Both the position numbers and the translations under genes were made by a program. The notes under the pieces are model-generated. The model ran no database searches, was not told the DNA's origin, and worked only from the letters and a program-made list of their open reading frames with translations. Positions 17,489 through 26,517 of a stretch of DNA of 64,000 nt are shown in pieces; the stretch's first letter is position 1; every line of letters starts with the position of its first letter. Origin of the DNA: an uncultured Desulfomicrobiaceae bacterium (GTDB taxonomy: Bacteria; Desulfobacterota; Desulfovibrionia; Desulfovibrionales; Desulfomicrobiaceae); NCBI GenBank assembly GCA_937989665.1, contig CALKRN010000005.1, positions 1 to 64,000 on the forward strand. Reading direction: 5' to 3'.

Positions 17489-17599
17489 ATGTGGGACGAT
17501 GATGCTGACCTGCACCTTGAATCCACAGATTTAAGCGCAATAATTGGAGCCGATGAAATGCTGAGAGGCGTTGTGGATGATGTGTGGGATGAAGAGTGA
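17489..17599 (+). CDS. 36-aa strongly acidic small protein between ADH and AOR
   Basis: An ATG at 17489 with AGGAG 7 nt upstream opens a 36-codon frame ending in TGA at 17597-17599. The product starts MWDDDADLHLE and ends VVDDVWDEE, with 13 Asp/Glu, one Arg, one His and two Trp. It begins 10 nt after the dehydrogenase stop and lies before the terminator-like hairpin, so it would be expressed with adh. Placement, ribosome-binding site and biased composition favour a real gene. Function is unknown; a partner or regulator of the dehydrogenase, or a metal-buffering peptide, are possibilities only. Confidence 0.6.
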   Translation: MWDDDADLHLESTDLSAIIGADEMLRGVVDDVWDEE

Positions 17600-17623
17600 T
17601 CATCGCGTTGGAGAGGTAACATT

Positions 17624-17659
17624 CCAACAGGGTCGGGTTCCCCGGCCCTGTTGGTGTTT
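17624..17659 (+). terminator. Hairpin terminator or attenuator between ADH and AOR
   Basis: CCAACAGGG (17624-17632) pairs perfectly with CCCTGTTGG (17646-17654), with extra pairing inside, followed by TGTTTG. The U-tract is poor, so partial read-through into AOR is likely. Confidence 0.75.
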
Positions 17660-17704
17660 GAGGGCCATTATGTACAAAAAGACAGGATAGCCGTGGAGGG
17701 AAGC

Positions 17705-19426
17705 ATGAAGATTTTGCGCATCAATACTCGCTCGCGTACGTATCGCTTTGAAGATTTGGGAGAGTATGCCGGTCTCGGTGGCCGGGCCCTCACTTCCCGC
17801 ATTATCAACCGCGAAGTGCCGGCAGATTGCCATCCGCTGTCGGCGGAAAACAAAATCGTTTTGGCGGCAGGTATCCTCGCCCCCACCACGGCGGCCAACT
17901 CGGGCCGGATGTCTGTTGGGGCCAAGTCGCCGTTGACTGGCGGCATCAAAGAGAGCAACTCAGGTGGTCAGTTTGCCAACACCCTGCCTAAACTTGGCCT
18001 TTTGGCCATTGTGCTCGAAGATAAACCCGAAGCTGGTAGCCCGATGATGGACATTGTCGTGCGTCCGGATCGGGTGGAGTTCCACGACAGCGTGGCTGCT
18101 GGGATGCGCACGTATGCGGCCCAGGAAAAGCTCCTCGCGACCTATGGCAAAGAGATGGTCACGGCGATGGTAGGCCCTGCCGGGGAGCAATGCCTCTCTG
18201 CTGCCACGGTACAGTTCTCGGATCCAGACGGTTTGCCCTCGCGTTCGGCCGGTCGTGGTGGCATGGGCGCGGTCATGGGCTCCAAACGGGTCAAGGCCAT
18301 TCTTCTTGATAGTACGGCGGCTCAGAAAGTGGAATATGCTGATGAAGAAGGGTTCAAGGCCGCTCGCAAAGAGTGGGTGGATATCATGCGCAACCATCCG
18401 GTAACCAGCCAGGGGCTGCCTGGGTTTGGGACCGCAGTCCTCGTGAACGTCATCAATGCCGCCGGGGCCCTGCCCACCAAGAACTTCCGTTTCGGCCAGT
18501 TTGCCGGTGCCGAAAAGATCTCTGGCGAGACCCTTGCCGAGACGATCACCAAGCGGGGCGGCAAGACCAAGCATGGCTGCCACTCGGGCTGCATGATCCA
18601 GTGCTCGCAGGTGTACCATGACAAAGACGGCAAGTACCTCACCACCGGCTTTGAGTACGAAACCATTTGGGGTTTTGGCGCGGACCTCATGGTGGAGGAC
18701 CTCGACGACATCGCCATGATGGACCGCACCTGTGACGAGGTCGGCATGGACACCATTGAGATGGCCAACACCATGGCCATGGCCATGGAGGCGGGCATCA
18801 TCAACTGGGGCGACGGCAAGGCCGTCATCCGCGAGCTCAATAAAGTCGGTACCGATGACCCCTTGGGCCGCATCTACGGTAATGGCACGGCCTACACGGC
18901 CAAGGCCTTTGGCGTGGACCGGGTTCCGGTGGTCAAAAACCAGGCCTTGCCGGCCTATGATCCGCGGGCGGTGAAGGCAGTCGGCGTCACTTATGCCACG
19001 AGCCCCATGGGCGCGGACCACACCGCTGGTTATGGGGTGGCCCAGAACGTCCTCAAGGTGGGCGGCGATGTGGATGGCCACAAGAAAGAGGGCAATGTGG
19101 AGATTTCTAAAAATCTGCAGGTAGCCACGGCGGCCATCGACTCCTTGGGCCTGTGTCTGTTCGTCGCCTTTGCCGTTCTTGATGATGCCCGCGGTGTCCC
19201 GTGCATGGCCAAGATGGTGGAGACGTACACCGGCAAGCCCTTCTCGGTGGATGACCTCATCGCCTTGGGCGCCAATTGCCTCAAGGATGAGCTCGATTTT
19301 AATCGCCGCGCCGGCTTCACCCCAGAGGACGACCAGCTGCCACGCTTCTTCCAGACCGAGACCCTGCCGCCGCACAATGTAGGCTGGGGATATACTGTGG
19401 AAGAACTCCAGGGGGCCAAGGTCTAA
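17705..19426 (+). CDS. aor: Aldehyde:ferredoxin oxidoreductase (tungsten type)
   Basis: The 573-aa protein matches the AOR family from MKILRINTR to the end: GLGGRALTSRI, SPLTGGIKESNSGG (pterin loop), GRGGMGAVMGSK, and the 4Fe-4S ligands CHSGCMIQC with a late fourth Cys in LGANCLKDE. It oxidises aldehydes to carboxylic acids in the cytosol, reducing ferredoxin at a tungsto-bispterin centre. The ATG at 17705 has GGAGG upstream. It lies downstream of the sigma-54-controlled dehydrogenase, giving a two-step alcohol-to-acid route. It is somewhat shorter than archaeal AOR (about 605 aa), and the FOR/GOR-like or WOR5-like branch cannot be excluded. Confidence 0.95.
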   Translation: MKILRINTRSRTYRFEDLGEYAGLGGRALTSRIINREVPADCHPLSAENKIVLAAGILAPTTAANSGRMSVGAKSPLTGGIKESNSGGQFANTLPKLGLLAIVLEDKPEAGSPMMDIVVRPDRVEFHDSVAAGMRTYAAQEKLLATYGKEMVTAMVGPAGEQCLSAATVQFSDPDGLPSRSAGRGGMGAVMGSKRVKAILLDSTAAQKVEYADEEGFKAARKEWVDIMRNHPVTSQGLPGFGTAVLVNVINAAGALPTKNFRFGQFAGAEKISGETLAETITKRGGKTKHGCHSGCMIQCSQVYHDKDGKYLTTGFEYETIWGFGADLMVEDLDDIAMMDRTCDEVGMDTIEMANTMAMAMEAGIINWGDGKAVIRELNKVGTDDPLGRIYGNGTAYTAKAFGVDRVPVVKNQALPAYDPRAVKAVGVTYATSPMGADHTAGYGVAQNVLKVGGDVDGHKKEGNVEISKNLQVATAAIDSLGLCLFVAFAVLDDARGVPCMAKMVETYTGKPFSVDDLIALGANCLKDELDFNRRAGFTPEDDQLPRFFQTETLPPHNVGWGYTVEELQGAKV

Positions 19427-19451
19427 GTCTCCAAGAGATTGTCTTCTATTG

Positions 19452-19479
19452 GCACGCCCCGGGGAAGCCCGGGGTGTGC
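19452..19479 (+). terminator. Strong GC-rich hairpin after AOR
   Basis: GCACGCCCCGGG pairs with CCCGGGGTGTGC around a GAAG loop, with one G-U pair. There is no T-run, so it may stop transcription weakly or protect the mRNA end. Confidence 0.6.
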
Positions 19480-19797
19480 TGTCTCTGGAAGGAGGATGCC
19501 CCCGTCAGCAGGGTTGGGTGGAAGCCCCCTGACAGGAGAAGAAGGGGAAGCGCTGGAGGGAGGCGCTGGCTGTCCCGGCACCTCCAGAAAGGCTCACCGC
19601 ATAGGCACGAGCGTGCGGCAGGAAGGCCCTGACCGTGAGCACGTTGGGGCCAGCCCTCGAGGTCGCAATGGAGGATGCGCTGCTTCAGCTCTGGGGCAGG
19701 GCCGATGTGCGAAAAGCTGGTGCTGTGCATGGCCGTAGAGCAGGCTTCCAGCCACCGGACCATGGACTTTCGGAGACGCCTTGGGCAGAAGAGGGGC
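19480..19797. other. Intergenic region without a supported gene
   Basis: GC-rich sequence with frames lacking motifs. GTCAG/CTGAC flank a small potential hairpin near 19505-19535. The promoter of the YitT gene should lie here. Confidence 0.4.
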
Positions 19798-20658
19798 ATG
19801 GAGTGGCGGCGCATTACCTATTCGCTTCCGTGGAACATCGGGCTTCTGACGGCGGGAGGGCTGGGCATCGCCCTGGCCGTGCAGGGAGCCGCTGTTCCCC
19901 ATGGTTTTTTCACCGGCGGGCTCTCAGGCCTCAGTCTGATTTTGTACTATCTTGGACAGGCCCTTTCTCCAGGAAAATGGTATTTTCTTCTCAATATCCC
20001 GATTGCCTTGGCCGGTTGGTTTTTCGTGAGCCAACGGTTTATCCTCTACACCGGCTATGGCATGCTGGCGACGACCTTTTGGCTCGAACTTTTCCAAAAG
20101 CCTTTTCCCATCCATGAACCGTTGCTGGCGGCCATTGCCGGCGGGGTCCTTTTGGGCGGTGGGGTGGGATTATGTCTGCGCTCCCTCGGCTCTTCTGGGG
20201 GCATCGATATCATCGCGGTCATCCTCCACCAGCGCTGGGGGCTGCGCATGGGACAAGTGGGCTTGGCTTGCAATGCAGTTGTATTTGCTTTGGGGTGGTT
20301 GGTGCTCGGCGACGTGGACCGGCTTTTGTACTCGCTGGTCATGGTCTTTGTCAGCGCCCAGACCATTGACTCTATTTTGGGAATGTTCAACCAGCGCAAG
20401 CTCGTCATCGTCATCTCGGACCAGCACGAAGCCATCACTCGGGCCATCTTGGAGGACATCCATCGGGGCGTCACCCTCCTCGATGGCCATGGCGGTTATA
20501 CAGGGAAGCGCAAACAGGTCCTTTTGACAGTCGTCAATACGGTACAGCAAAAGCGCCTGGAGGAGATCATTTTTTCCATCGACCCCGAGGCCTTTGTCAT
20601 TGTCGAAAATACCCTCAATGTCCTTGGCCGAGGGTTTTCCCAACGCAAGGTGTATTGA
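19798..20658 (+). CDS. YitT family membrane protein (DUF161 + DUF2179)
   Basis: From the ATG at 19798 the protein is 286 aa. The first 200 residues hold about five to six membrane helices with YitT features (PHGFFTGGLSGLSLILYY, GLCLRSLGSSGGIDIIAVI), and the C-terminal DUF2179 domain is cytosolic (VIVISDQHEAITRAI, GVTLLDGHGGYTG, PEAFVIVENTLNVLGRGF). Function is unknown; the DUF2179 domain may bind a small ligand. The start is uncertain because AGAGGGG lies very close to this ATG; an ATG at 19762 is possible. It stands alone. Confidence 0.85.
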   Translation: MEWRRITYSLPWNIGLLTAGGLGIALAVQGAAVPHGFFTGGLSGLSLILYYLGQALSPGKWYFLLNIPIALAGWFFVSQRFILYTGYGMLATTFWLELFQKPFPIHEPLLAAIAGGVLLGGGVGLCLRSLGSSGGIDIIAVILHQRWGLRMGQVGLACNAVVFALGWLVLGDVDRLLYSLVMVFVSAQTIDSILGMFNQRKLVIVISDQHEAITRAILEDIHRGVTLLDGHGGYTGKRKQVLLTVVNTVQQKRLEEIIFSIDPEAFVIVENTLNVLGRGFSQRKVY

Positions 20659-20682
20659 GAGCAGGTCCGCTGTCTCGTCGCC

Positions 20683-20706
20683 GAGAGGGGAGACCATCCC
20701 CCTCTC
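20683..20706 (+). terminator. Hairpin downstream of the YitT gene
   Basis: GAGAGGGG and CCCCTCTC form a strong 8-bp stem 25 bp after the stop codon. No clear T-run follows. Confidence 0.45.
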
Positions 20707-20884
20707 CAGCCGCCTCTTTCCTGCTGAGGGCGAGGGAGGCCCACGTCATGGCTACACGCGGGATAGTCGGTTTGCCCCTGCAGATGGGCCCGCAGCGATG
20801 GCTGTCCGCCTTGTGTGCGCCGCCAGAGGGGCCAGGTATTTTTGTCGAAGAGGGGGGCCAGCGGCGTCCGATGCTGCCCCGCGA

Positions 20885-22093
20885 TTACACCCACCAGCCA
20901 TCGTCATCGAGGATGGTGCGGGCAGCGCTGAGGACCTGGACGCTAGGGCCAAAGCTTCCGCCAACGGGGTTGAAGATATCAAGGTACACGGTTTCTGGCC
21001 CTTCGGGTAGGGTGTCGCCTATAATTTCCACCGGGATAACGGCGCTGGACTCGCCAGGATAGAGCACGAGGCGACCAGCAGTGGGGATGTAGTCTTCGCC
21101 TGCCGTGGCCGTGCCATCCCGGGTGGCGAAGTCCACGCTCACCCAACTCGTGGGGGTCTCGCGGGTGCCTAAAAATTGGACGAGAAAATACACCAGCGAG
21201 GTGCCACTATTTCCCTCAGGGACGGCCTTGACCACCTCCTGTGGGTGAGATGGTGCGTTCTTCAGGGCCGCCCGCAGGGTACGGTCGATCCACTCCTGCT
21301 CGGCGGAGACCCGCTGCCAGCCGCCAATCTCCCCAAAGGTGGCATTGATGATGCCGTCGGGGTCGGGATGGATGTCGCCCCAGAAAAGACTCGTGCCATA
21401 GCTTGCCACCCCCGCGATTTTCCCATGGATGAAGGCCGGCCCGCCGCTATCACCAGGGGTGATCATCCCCTCGGCAGAGCCGAGACCAAGGTCCGGGATG
21501 TTTAGGAGCTGTCCGAAGGCATCGCGTTGGGGACTGCCGTTATCCATGTCGGCTCCTAGCTGCACGCCTGGTTGCGGCTTCCAGGCAAGGAGCCCCAGTG
21601 GGACAAAGGCCGCCATGTCCGCGTCGAAGCGGTTACGGCACCAGAGTTTGTCCGGCCCGCCACTGTGCAGGGTGCCGCTTAAGCCCGTGCCTGGGATGCC
21701 GTAGCCCACGAAGGTGAAGGTTGTACCGATCTCGTCGGCCTCGCGGTAGATGGGATAGCGCTCGGCCCAGCTCGGGGCGGCGCTGGTCAGTTCGATAATG
21801 GCCAGGTCGTGGTTTTCGTTGGTATAATCGTAGTGCGGGTGGAGGGTGACCTTTTTGACGGGAATACTCACGGTCCCCGCAGGGCCGTCCACATAGACCT
21901 GGATGGTGGAAGCAATGACTCCGTCTTGCTCCACCACATGGGCAGCGGTGAGGACATGGCGGCCGGTGGGCAGTAGCGCCCCGGTACCTGCATAGCCGTT
22001 GGCGAAGATCTCCACGACCCCGTCAAAGCCAGTGCCTGGGGTCACGGCATAGTTCCACAGATGGTCGGGCGAAACAATGGCAAGGGAGGGCAT
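20885..22093 (-). CDS. Trypsin-like serine protease with C-terminal Calx-beta domain
   Basis: The 402-aa protein has an S1 protease domain with catalytic His in LTAAHVV, Asp in HDLAIIEL and Ser in GDSGGPAF, so the triad is complete. From about residue 300 a Calx-beta domain follows (VSVDFATRDGTATAGEDYIP, LYPGESSAVIPVEI, DTLPEGPETVYLDI), a Ca2+-binding adhesion-type fold, ending DDDGWWV. The protein would be expected outside the cell, yet no signal peptide follows the ATG at 22093 and no better upstream start is visible. It may be exported by a type I-like route, or its N-terminus may be damaged. RNase R lies 24 bp upstream on the same strand. Confidence 0.85.
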   Translation of the reverse strand: MPSLAIVSPDHLWNYAVTPGTGFDGVVEIFANGYAGTGALLPTGRHVLTAAHVVEQDGVIASTIQVYVDGPAGTVSIPVKKVTLHPHYDYTNENHDLAIIELTSAAPSWAERYPIYREADEIGTTFTFVGYGIPGTGLSGTLHSGGPDKLWCRNRFDADMAAFVPLGLLAWKPQPGVQLGADMDNGSPQRDAFGQLLNIPDLGLGSAEGMITPGDSGGPAFIHGKIAGVASYGTSLFWGDIHPDPDGIINATFGEIGGWQRVSAEQEWIDRTLRAALKNAPSHPQEVVKAVPEGNSGTSLVYFLVQFLGTRETPTSWVSVDFATRDGTATAGEDYIPTAGRLVLYPGESSAVIPVEIIGDTLPEGPETVYLDIFNPVGGSFGPSVQVLSAARTILDDDGWWV

Positions 22094-22117
22094 GGCGGTC
22101 TCTTTGGGGCGGAAGGG

Positions 22118-24298
22118 TTATCGTGGGCTGCGGCGCCGGCGGCTTGGGGTCGAACGTTTGCGCTTTGCCATCTGCGGGCTAGGTGGGCTTGCCCTCTTGG
22201 GCTGGCGCTGGCTTTGGGCAAGGGTAAAATTGAGCTCGCCACGGGCGAGGCTCGCTTCCAGGAGCACGACTTCGACCCGATCCCCGAGGGCCAGGCGGCT
22301 ACCGGAGCGGGTGCCAAGGAGCTCGTGGCGTTGGGGGTCAAAACTCCAGTATTCATCGAGACTGGCGAGCCGCACCAGACCGTCGGCGGGTATGGCGCTC
22401 AGCTCAACCCAGAAGCCAAATTCTGCCACACCAGAGACGACAGCCGTGAAGGTTTCGCCCTCGCGGCCCTGGAGGGCAAGGATGGCGGCGCGTCGGATCA
22501 TATCACGCTCTGCCTCCACGGCTCGGCGCTCGCAGCTATTGATCGCCTCGCATTGTGCGGTCAGGGTTGCCAAGGAGAATGGTTCCGGGTCGCGGTGCAT
22601 CAGGGCCTTGAGGGCACGGTGGGTGAGGAGGTCCGCATAGCGCCGGATGGGAGAGGTAAAGTGGCAATAGGCCGCTGAAGCGAGGCCAAAGTGGCCTTCA
22701 TTGGTGGGGGCATAGGCCGCTTGCATGAGGGATCGCAGCACCAGGCGGTGGACGAGGTCTTCGTGGGCGGTCCCTGCGGCGTGGGTGAGCACCCTTTGGA
22801 GGGCGCGCAGGTCGAGGGTGGCCGGGACTTCGGTGATCATCCCGCTGGCCGCGAGGTGGCGGAAGAGGGCTTCCAGCTTGGCAGGATCTGGGGCTGGATG
22901 GATGCGGTAGGGAAAGAGGCGGCCAGCGCCCTCAAGGAGACTGGCGACGGCCTCATTGGCGGCGATCATGCACTCTTCGACGATGCGATGGGCAAAAAGG
23001 CGTGGTCGGGTGCTCAGCGATACGGTGCCATCGGCGGTCTCGCGCACCGTGGCTTCAGGGATGTCTAAGTCCAGAGTGCCCCGAGACAGACGGGCCTGCC
23101 AGAGAACCTCGGTGAGGCGGGCAGTGGTTTGGATCATGGGGACAAGGGACGCCGGCACCGTGTGGGGGGCGCCGTCGAGCAGCTGCTGCACCGCAGTGTA
23201 GGTGAGGCGGGCATGGCTTTGGATGACCGCTTCCAGGGGATGGGCGGCCAGCAGCCTGCCATCTTGGCTGATGGCAAGGTCCACGGCCATGGCGAGGCGG
23301 GGGACTCCCGGGCGCAAGGAACACAGCCCATTGGAGAGGTGTTCGGGGAGCATGGGTTCGACGGAGAGCGGGAAGTAGTAGGAATTGCCGCGCTCGTGGG
23401 CTTCGGCATCCAGGGCCGAGCCTGGTGCGACATAGTGGGCCACATCCGCAATGGCGACCACGAGCCGAAATCCTGTTGCTGTGGCTTCCACGAAGATGGC
23501 GTCGTCAAAGTCCCGGGCGCGTTCGTCGTCGATGGTGACGAGGGCAAGGCCACGCAGGTCGGTGCGGCCCTCCCAGGAGCTCGGGTCTTCGGGGAGGGCC
23601 GCGGCCTCGGCGAGGGCGGCCTCGGGAAAGACCTGGGGGATGGCGTGCAGGAGCTTGACCATCGCCTCTTGGGTGGCCAGGCGGGCTTCGGCCCCGAGGA
23701 GCTGGGTGGCGGTGAAGCGGTAGAGTTTGGGGCCAATGGCCGCAGGTTGGGTGCCGAGGACCATATCGCCGACGCTTGCCGCCATGCCCTGGAGACAGAC
23801 GTGGGCCACAAACGGCATGCGGGGGTCCGTGGGCCGAGCGAGCCATCCACCTTCTGGCAGCGCTCGCTCAAGGACGAGCGGGATTTCGGTGCGGCGGCGC
23901 TCAAGGACGCGGTGGACGCGGCCCCGCAGTTCGCGGCGCTCCGCCACAAGGAGGACTTCCACGAGGTCGCCCGGCCAGGCATCGGCCAGGTCTTCGGGCG
24001 CGATGGGGATGGGGCCATGCTCGGGATGTCGAACCAGACCATGCCCGCTGCGGCGTACCTCTAAAAGGGCTTGGAATTTGGGGACGGTGTCAGCGCTGGC
24101 ATAGGTGCGGCCAAGGCGGACGACGCGCCCTTCTTCGCATAATTGGGTGAGCAGCGCGCGCAGGAGTTCCTTGCGGCTTGCCGCTGCTTTGCCGGTGAGG
24201 CCGAGGGCGAAGTGTTCAGCGAGCTCTCGGCGGCGAACGGGGTGGCCTTGGGCGGCGATCCAGGCCTGGAGGGTCGTTTTGGTCAGTTTTGTGGGCAT
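22118..24298 (-). CDS. rnr: Ribonuclease R family 3'-5' exoribonuclease
   Basis: The 726-aa protein has an N-terminal winged-helix/cold-shock region, a long RNB domain (LVTIDDERARDFDDAIFVE with the catalytic Asp cluster, IADVAHYV, GNSYYF, CSLRPGVPRLAM, YCHFTSPIRRYADLLTHR) and a C-terminal S1 domain (GFWVELSAIPADGLVRL) ending in a basic tail. RNase R degrades structured RNA and defective rRNA in the cytosol. I use the ATG at 24298, 5-6 nt after GGAG, rather than the longer frame. It overlaps lpxK by 16 bp and is in the BI-1-lpxK-rnr operon. Confidence 0.93.
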   Translation of the reverse strand: MPTKLTKTTLQAWIAAQGHPVRRRELAEHFALGLTGKAAASRKELLRALLTQLCEEGRVVRLGRTYASADTVPKFQALLEVRRSGHGLVRHPEHGPIPIAPEDLADAWPGDLVEVLLVAERRELRGRVHRVLERRRTEIPLVLERALPEGGWLARPTDPRMPFVAHVCLQGMAASVGDMVLGTQPAAIGPKLYRFTATQLLGAEARLATQEAMVKLLHAIPQVFPEAALAEAAALPEDPSSWEGRTDLRGLALVTIDDERARDFDDAIFVEATATGFRLVVAIADVAHYVAPGSALDAEAHERGNSYYFPLSVEPMLPEHLSNGLCSLRPGVPRLAMAVDLAISQDGRLLAAHPLEAVIQSHARLTYTAVQQLLDGAPHTVPASLVPMIQTTARLTEVLWQARLSRGTLDLDIPEATVRETADGTVSLSTRPRLFAHRIVEECMIAANEAVASLLEGAGRLFPYRIHPAPDPAKLEALFRHLAASGMITEVPATLDLRALQRVLTHAAGTAHEDLVHRLVLRSLMQAAYAPTNEGHFGLASAAYCHFTSPIRRYADLLTHRALKALMHRDPEPFSLATLTAQCEAINSCERRAVEAERDMIRRAAILALQGREGETFTAVVSGVAEFGFWVELSAIPADGLVRLASLDEYWSFDPQRHELLGTRSGSRLALGDRVEVVLLEASLARGELNFTLAQSQRQPKRASPPSPQMAKRKRSTPSRRRRSPR

Positions 24299-25347
24299 GA
24301 AGTCTCCAAAGGAGAGAGTCGTTCCTCCAGCCAGATGGCTAGAGGCGGATGGGCGGTAAGAGGAGAAAACTCGAGGGTTAGATCCAGCACCCACAGGCGC
24401 TCGTCGGCGAGGGGAGTGAGCTTGACGGCATCTTTACCGGTGGCGAGGACGATATCGGCGCGCAGGTGGTTGGCGGTGGCGGTAATGTGCTGCCAGTCTG
24501 CTCGCGAGTAGGGGTGGTGATCTGGATAGGTGAGATGACCGAGGGGTTGGATCCCCAAATCGCGTTGGAGCAAGCGCCAGATCCGTTGGGGCCGAGCAAC
24601 TCCTGTGACAAGTAGGCTGCGAACACCGTGGGGGCTGGTGAGCGGCTCGGCGCTATGGGCTTGGCGAATCGCCGGGATACGGGCATCCATGCGGTAGATA
24701 GGGTGCTCGGTGCCAAGGCGGAGCCGGGCGAGGACATCGAGCATCTCTTCGTCCAGGGCCTCACAGCCCACCAGATAGGCATGGGCCCGGGCAAGGGCAG
24801 AGGCGTCCTCCCGCCATGGTCCGGCCGGGAGGACCCGATCCCAGTCCTCATCGAGGTCTTCTGGGGCGAGGAGGCAGAGGTCGATGTCCCTCGCAACGCG
24901 AAGGTGCTGGAATCCATCGTCCAAGACGATGAGACCAGGTCGTTCTTCGGCTACGGCCTTGCGACCGGCCCGAACTCGATGGGGATCGACCATGATACGG
25001 GCCCAGGGAGCAGTTTGGGCAAGAAGCAGCGGCTCGTCACCGGCTTCCGCGGCAGGGCTGTGGGGAAAGACGGGATAGGGCCGAAAGGGCGGACGTCCAC
25101 GGTACCCGCGGCTCAGCACTAACGGCGAGAGCCCCCGTTCTTTGGCCCAGGCAAGGAGCCAAGCCGTGACCGGGGTTTTGCCCGTGCCGCCGAGGCGAAT
25201 GTTTCCGACACTGATACAAGGGACCGGCGGCCGCCAAGAGCGCAGCAGGCCCTGGCGGTAGGCCCGGGCCCGCAGACGCATGAGCGACGCATAGAGACGG
25301 CTTGCTGGCTCGGCAACCGGGGCGAGCAGCTGCTGGAAACGATGCAT
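24283..25347 (-). CDS. lpxK: Tetraacyldisaccharide 4'-kinase
   Basis: The 354-aa protein has the LpxK P-loop (GNIRLGGTGKTPVTAWL), SRGYRG, GDEPLLLA, and the DDGFQHLRV motif with the catalytic Asp. It phosphorylates the 4' position of the lipid A disaccharide at the inner face of the cytoplasmic membrane, so this organism makes LPS. A short hydrophobic N-terminal region probably anchors it. The start shares one base with the upstream BI-1 stop (TGATG), and the 3' end overlaps rnr, so the three genes are one unit. Confidence 0.95.
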   Translation of the reverse strand: MHRFQQLLAPVAEPASRLYASLMRLRARAYRQGLLRSWRPPVPCISVGNIRLGGTGKTPVTAWLLAWAKERGLSPLVLSRGYRGRPPFRPYPVFPHSPAAEAGDEPLLLAQTAPWARIMVDPHRVRAGRKAVAEERPGLIVLDDGFQHLRVARDIDLCLLAPEDLDEDWDRVLPAGPWREDASALARAHAYLVGCEALDEEMLDVLARLRLGTEHPIYRMDARIPAIRQAHSAEPLTSPHGVRSLLVTGVARPQRIWRLLQRDLGIQPLGHLTYPDHHPYSRADWQHITATANHLRADIVLATGKDAVKLTPLADERLWVLDLTLEFSPLTAHPPLAIWLEERLSPLETSCPQN

Positions 25348-26048
25348 CAGTCGCGAGAACCACCAAAGAAGCGGAGCAGCATGAGGAAGAGATTGATGAA
25401 GTCGAGATAGAGACGCAAAGCGCCAAGGATAGTGCCGCGGCGGATGGCGAGGGCATCATCCATGGGGGCGGACTCACCCATCTGGCGCAGCATCTGGGTG
25501 TCGTAGGCCGTAAGACCCGTAAACACGAGGACGCCGACCGCACTGATGACAAAGTCCACCGCCGGACTGGCCATGAAGATGTTGACCACTGAAGCGAGAA
25601 TAATCCCCACGAGTCCCATGAAGAGGAAACTGCCCAGGCCCGAAAGGTCCCGGCTCGTGCTCGCGCCGTAGATGCTCATCACCCCGAAGGTCCCGGCGGT
25701 GACAAGGAAGGCCTTGAACACGGCAGCCCCGGAGTAGACGAGTAACACCGCCGAAAGGGTAGCGCCGTTGAGGGCACTATAGAGGAGGAACAGACCGGTG
25801 GCGGTGCCGGCACTCATGCGGTGGACGGCCCCGGAGATGGCGATGACAAGGCCAAGCTCCCCGAGCACGAGGCCCCAAAAGACAAAGGGCGAGCCAAAAA
25901 TGAGACTGGCGATGGTGGGGGAATGGGCCACGCCATAGGCCACAGCGGCGGTTACCAGGAGACCAGCGGTCATCCAATGGTACACGCCGCGTAAAAAGGC
26001 ATTCGTCGTGGCAATAGAGCGTGAAGAGGCAACGGTGCGGTATTCCAT
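25347..26048 (-). CDS. Bax inhibitor-1/YccA family membrane protein
   Basis: The 233-aa protein has seven predicted membrane helices after a short polar N-terminus. Diagnostic features are FLRGVYHWMTAGLLVTAAVA at the start, YSALNGATLSAVLLVY, and LTAYDTQMLRQM with the Asp of the BI-1 channel region, ending RLYLDFINLFLMLLRFFGG. Bacterial homologues (YccA/YetJ) act as pH-sensitive Ca2+ leak channels or FtsH modulators. AAGGAG lies 9 nt before the ATG at 26048. It starts the operon with lpxK and rnr. Confidence 0.93.
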   Translation of the reverse strand: MEYRTVASSRSIATTNAFLRGVYHWMTAGLLVTAAVAYGVAHSPTIASLIFGSPFVFWGLVLGELGLVIAISGAVHRMSAGTATGLFLLYSALNGATLSAVLLVYSGAAVFKAFLVTAGTFGVMSIYGASTSRDLSGLGSFLFMGLVGIILASVVNIFMASPAVDFVISAVGVLVFTGLTAYDTQMLRQMGESAPMDDALAIRRGTILGALRLYLDFINLFLMLLRFFGGSRD

Positions 26049-26517
26049 CGTCGTTTTCTCCTTGAGTTTTGTGGGTGAAATATTCCTGAGGGGCATACTT
26101 CCCGCGTCCATGGTGTTGTAGGGGATAGGACGAGGAAGTCAAGGCAATAGCCCGTATCGAAGGGAGGATGTTGGACCGGTTTCGGTGCAGCGATTGCCTC
26201 GGGGCGCAGCGAGGCTTGCCTGAAGAGGTGGATAGAGCTACGGGAGAGGCCTTTGGAACCATGCGAGGAGATCTTGGGGCAGCAGGAGGGTGCGCCTTCG
26301 GGGGATGGGCGCGCGACGATGGGGGCATGGGGTGGCACTCTTTGCGTAGGGCTCAGGCAGGTACAACACGGCGCATGTTCCTATCCCATTGGAGGTATGG
26401 AGGATGGAGCCGGAATCTCTAGGGTCGAGAACCTGTTGTTGAATGCGGAAAGCAATTGATTTGTTGTCAATGCGAGGTAGAAATAGAGGATTGCTAAGAA
26501 TGCGTTGTTGAGGTGGT
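26049..26517. other. Divergent intergenic region between BI-1 and DUF401 genes
   Basis: No frame is convincing. AT-richer sequence near 26430-26517 (TTGTTGTCAATGCGAGG and beyond) probably holds the DUF401 gene promoter, but no clean -35/-10 pair is evident. Confidence 0.4.

Noticed and set aside
17960-19375. 471-codon minus-strand frame across the AOR gene
   Set aside because: It is an antisense shadow caused by high GC third positions in AOR; the translation is His/Arg-rich without motifs.
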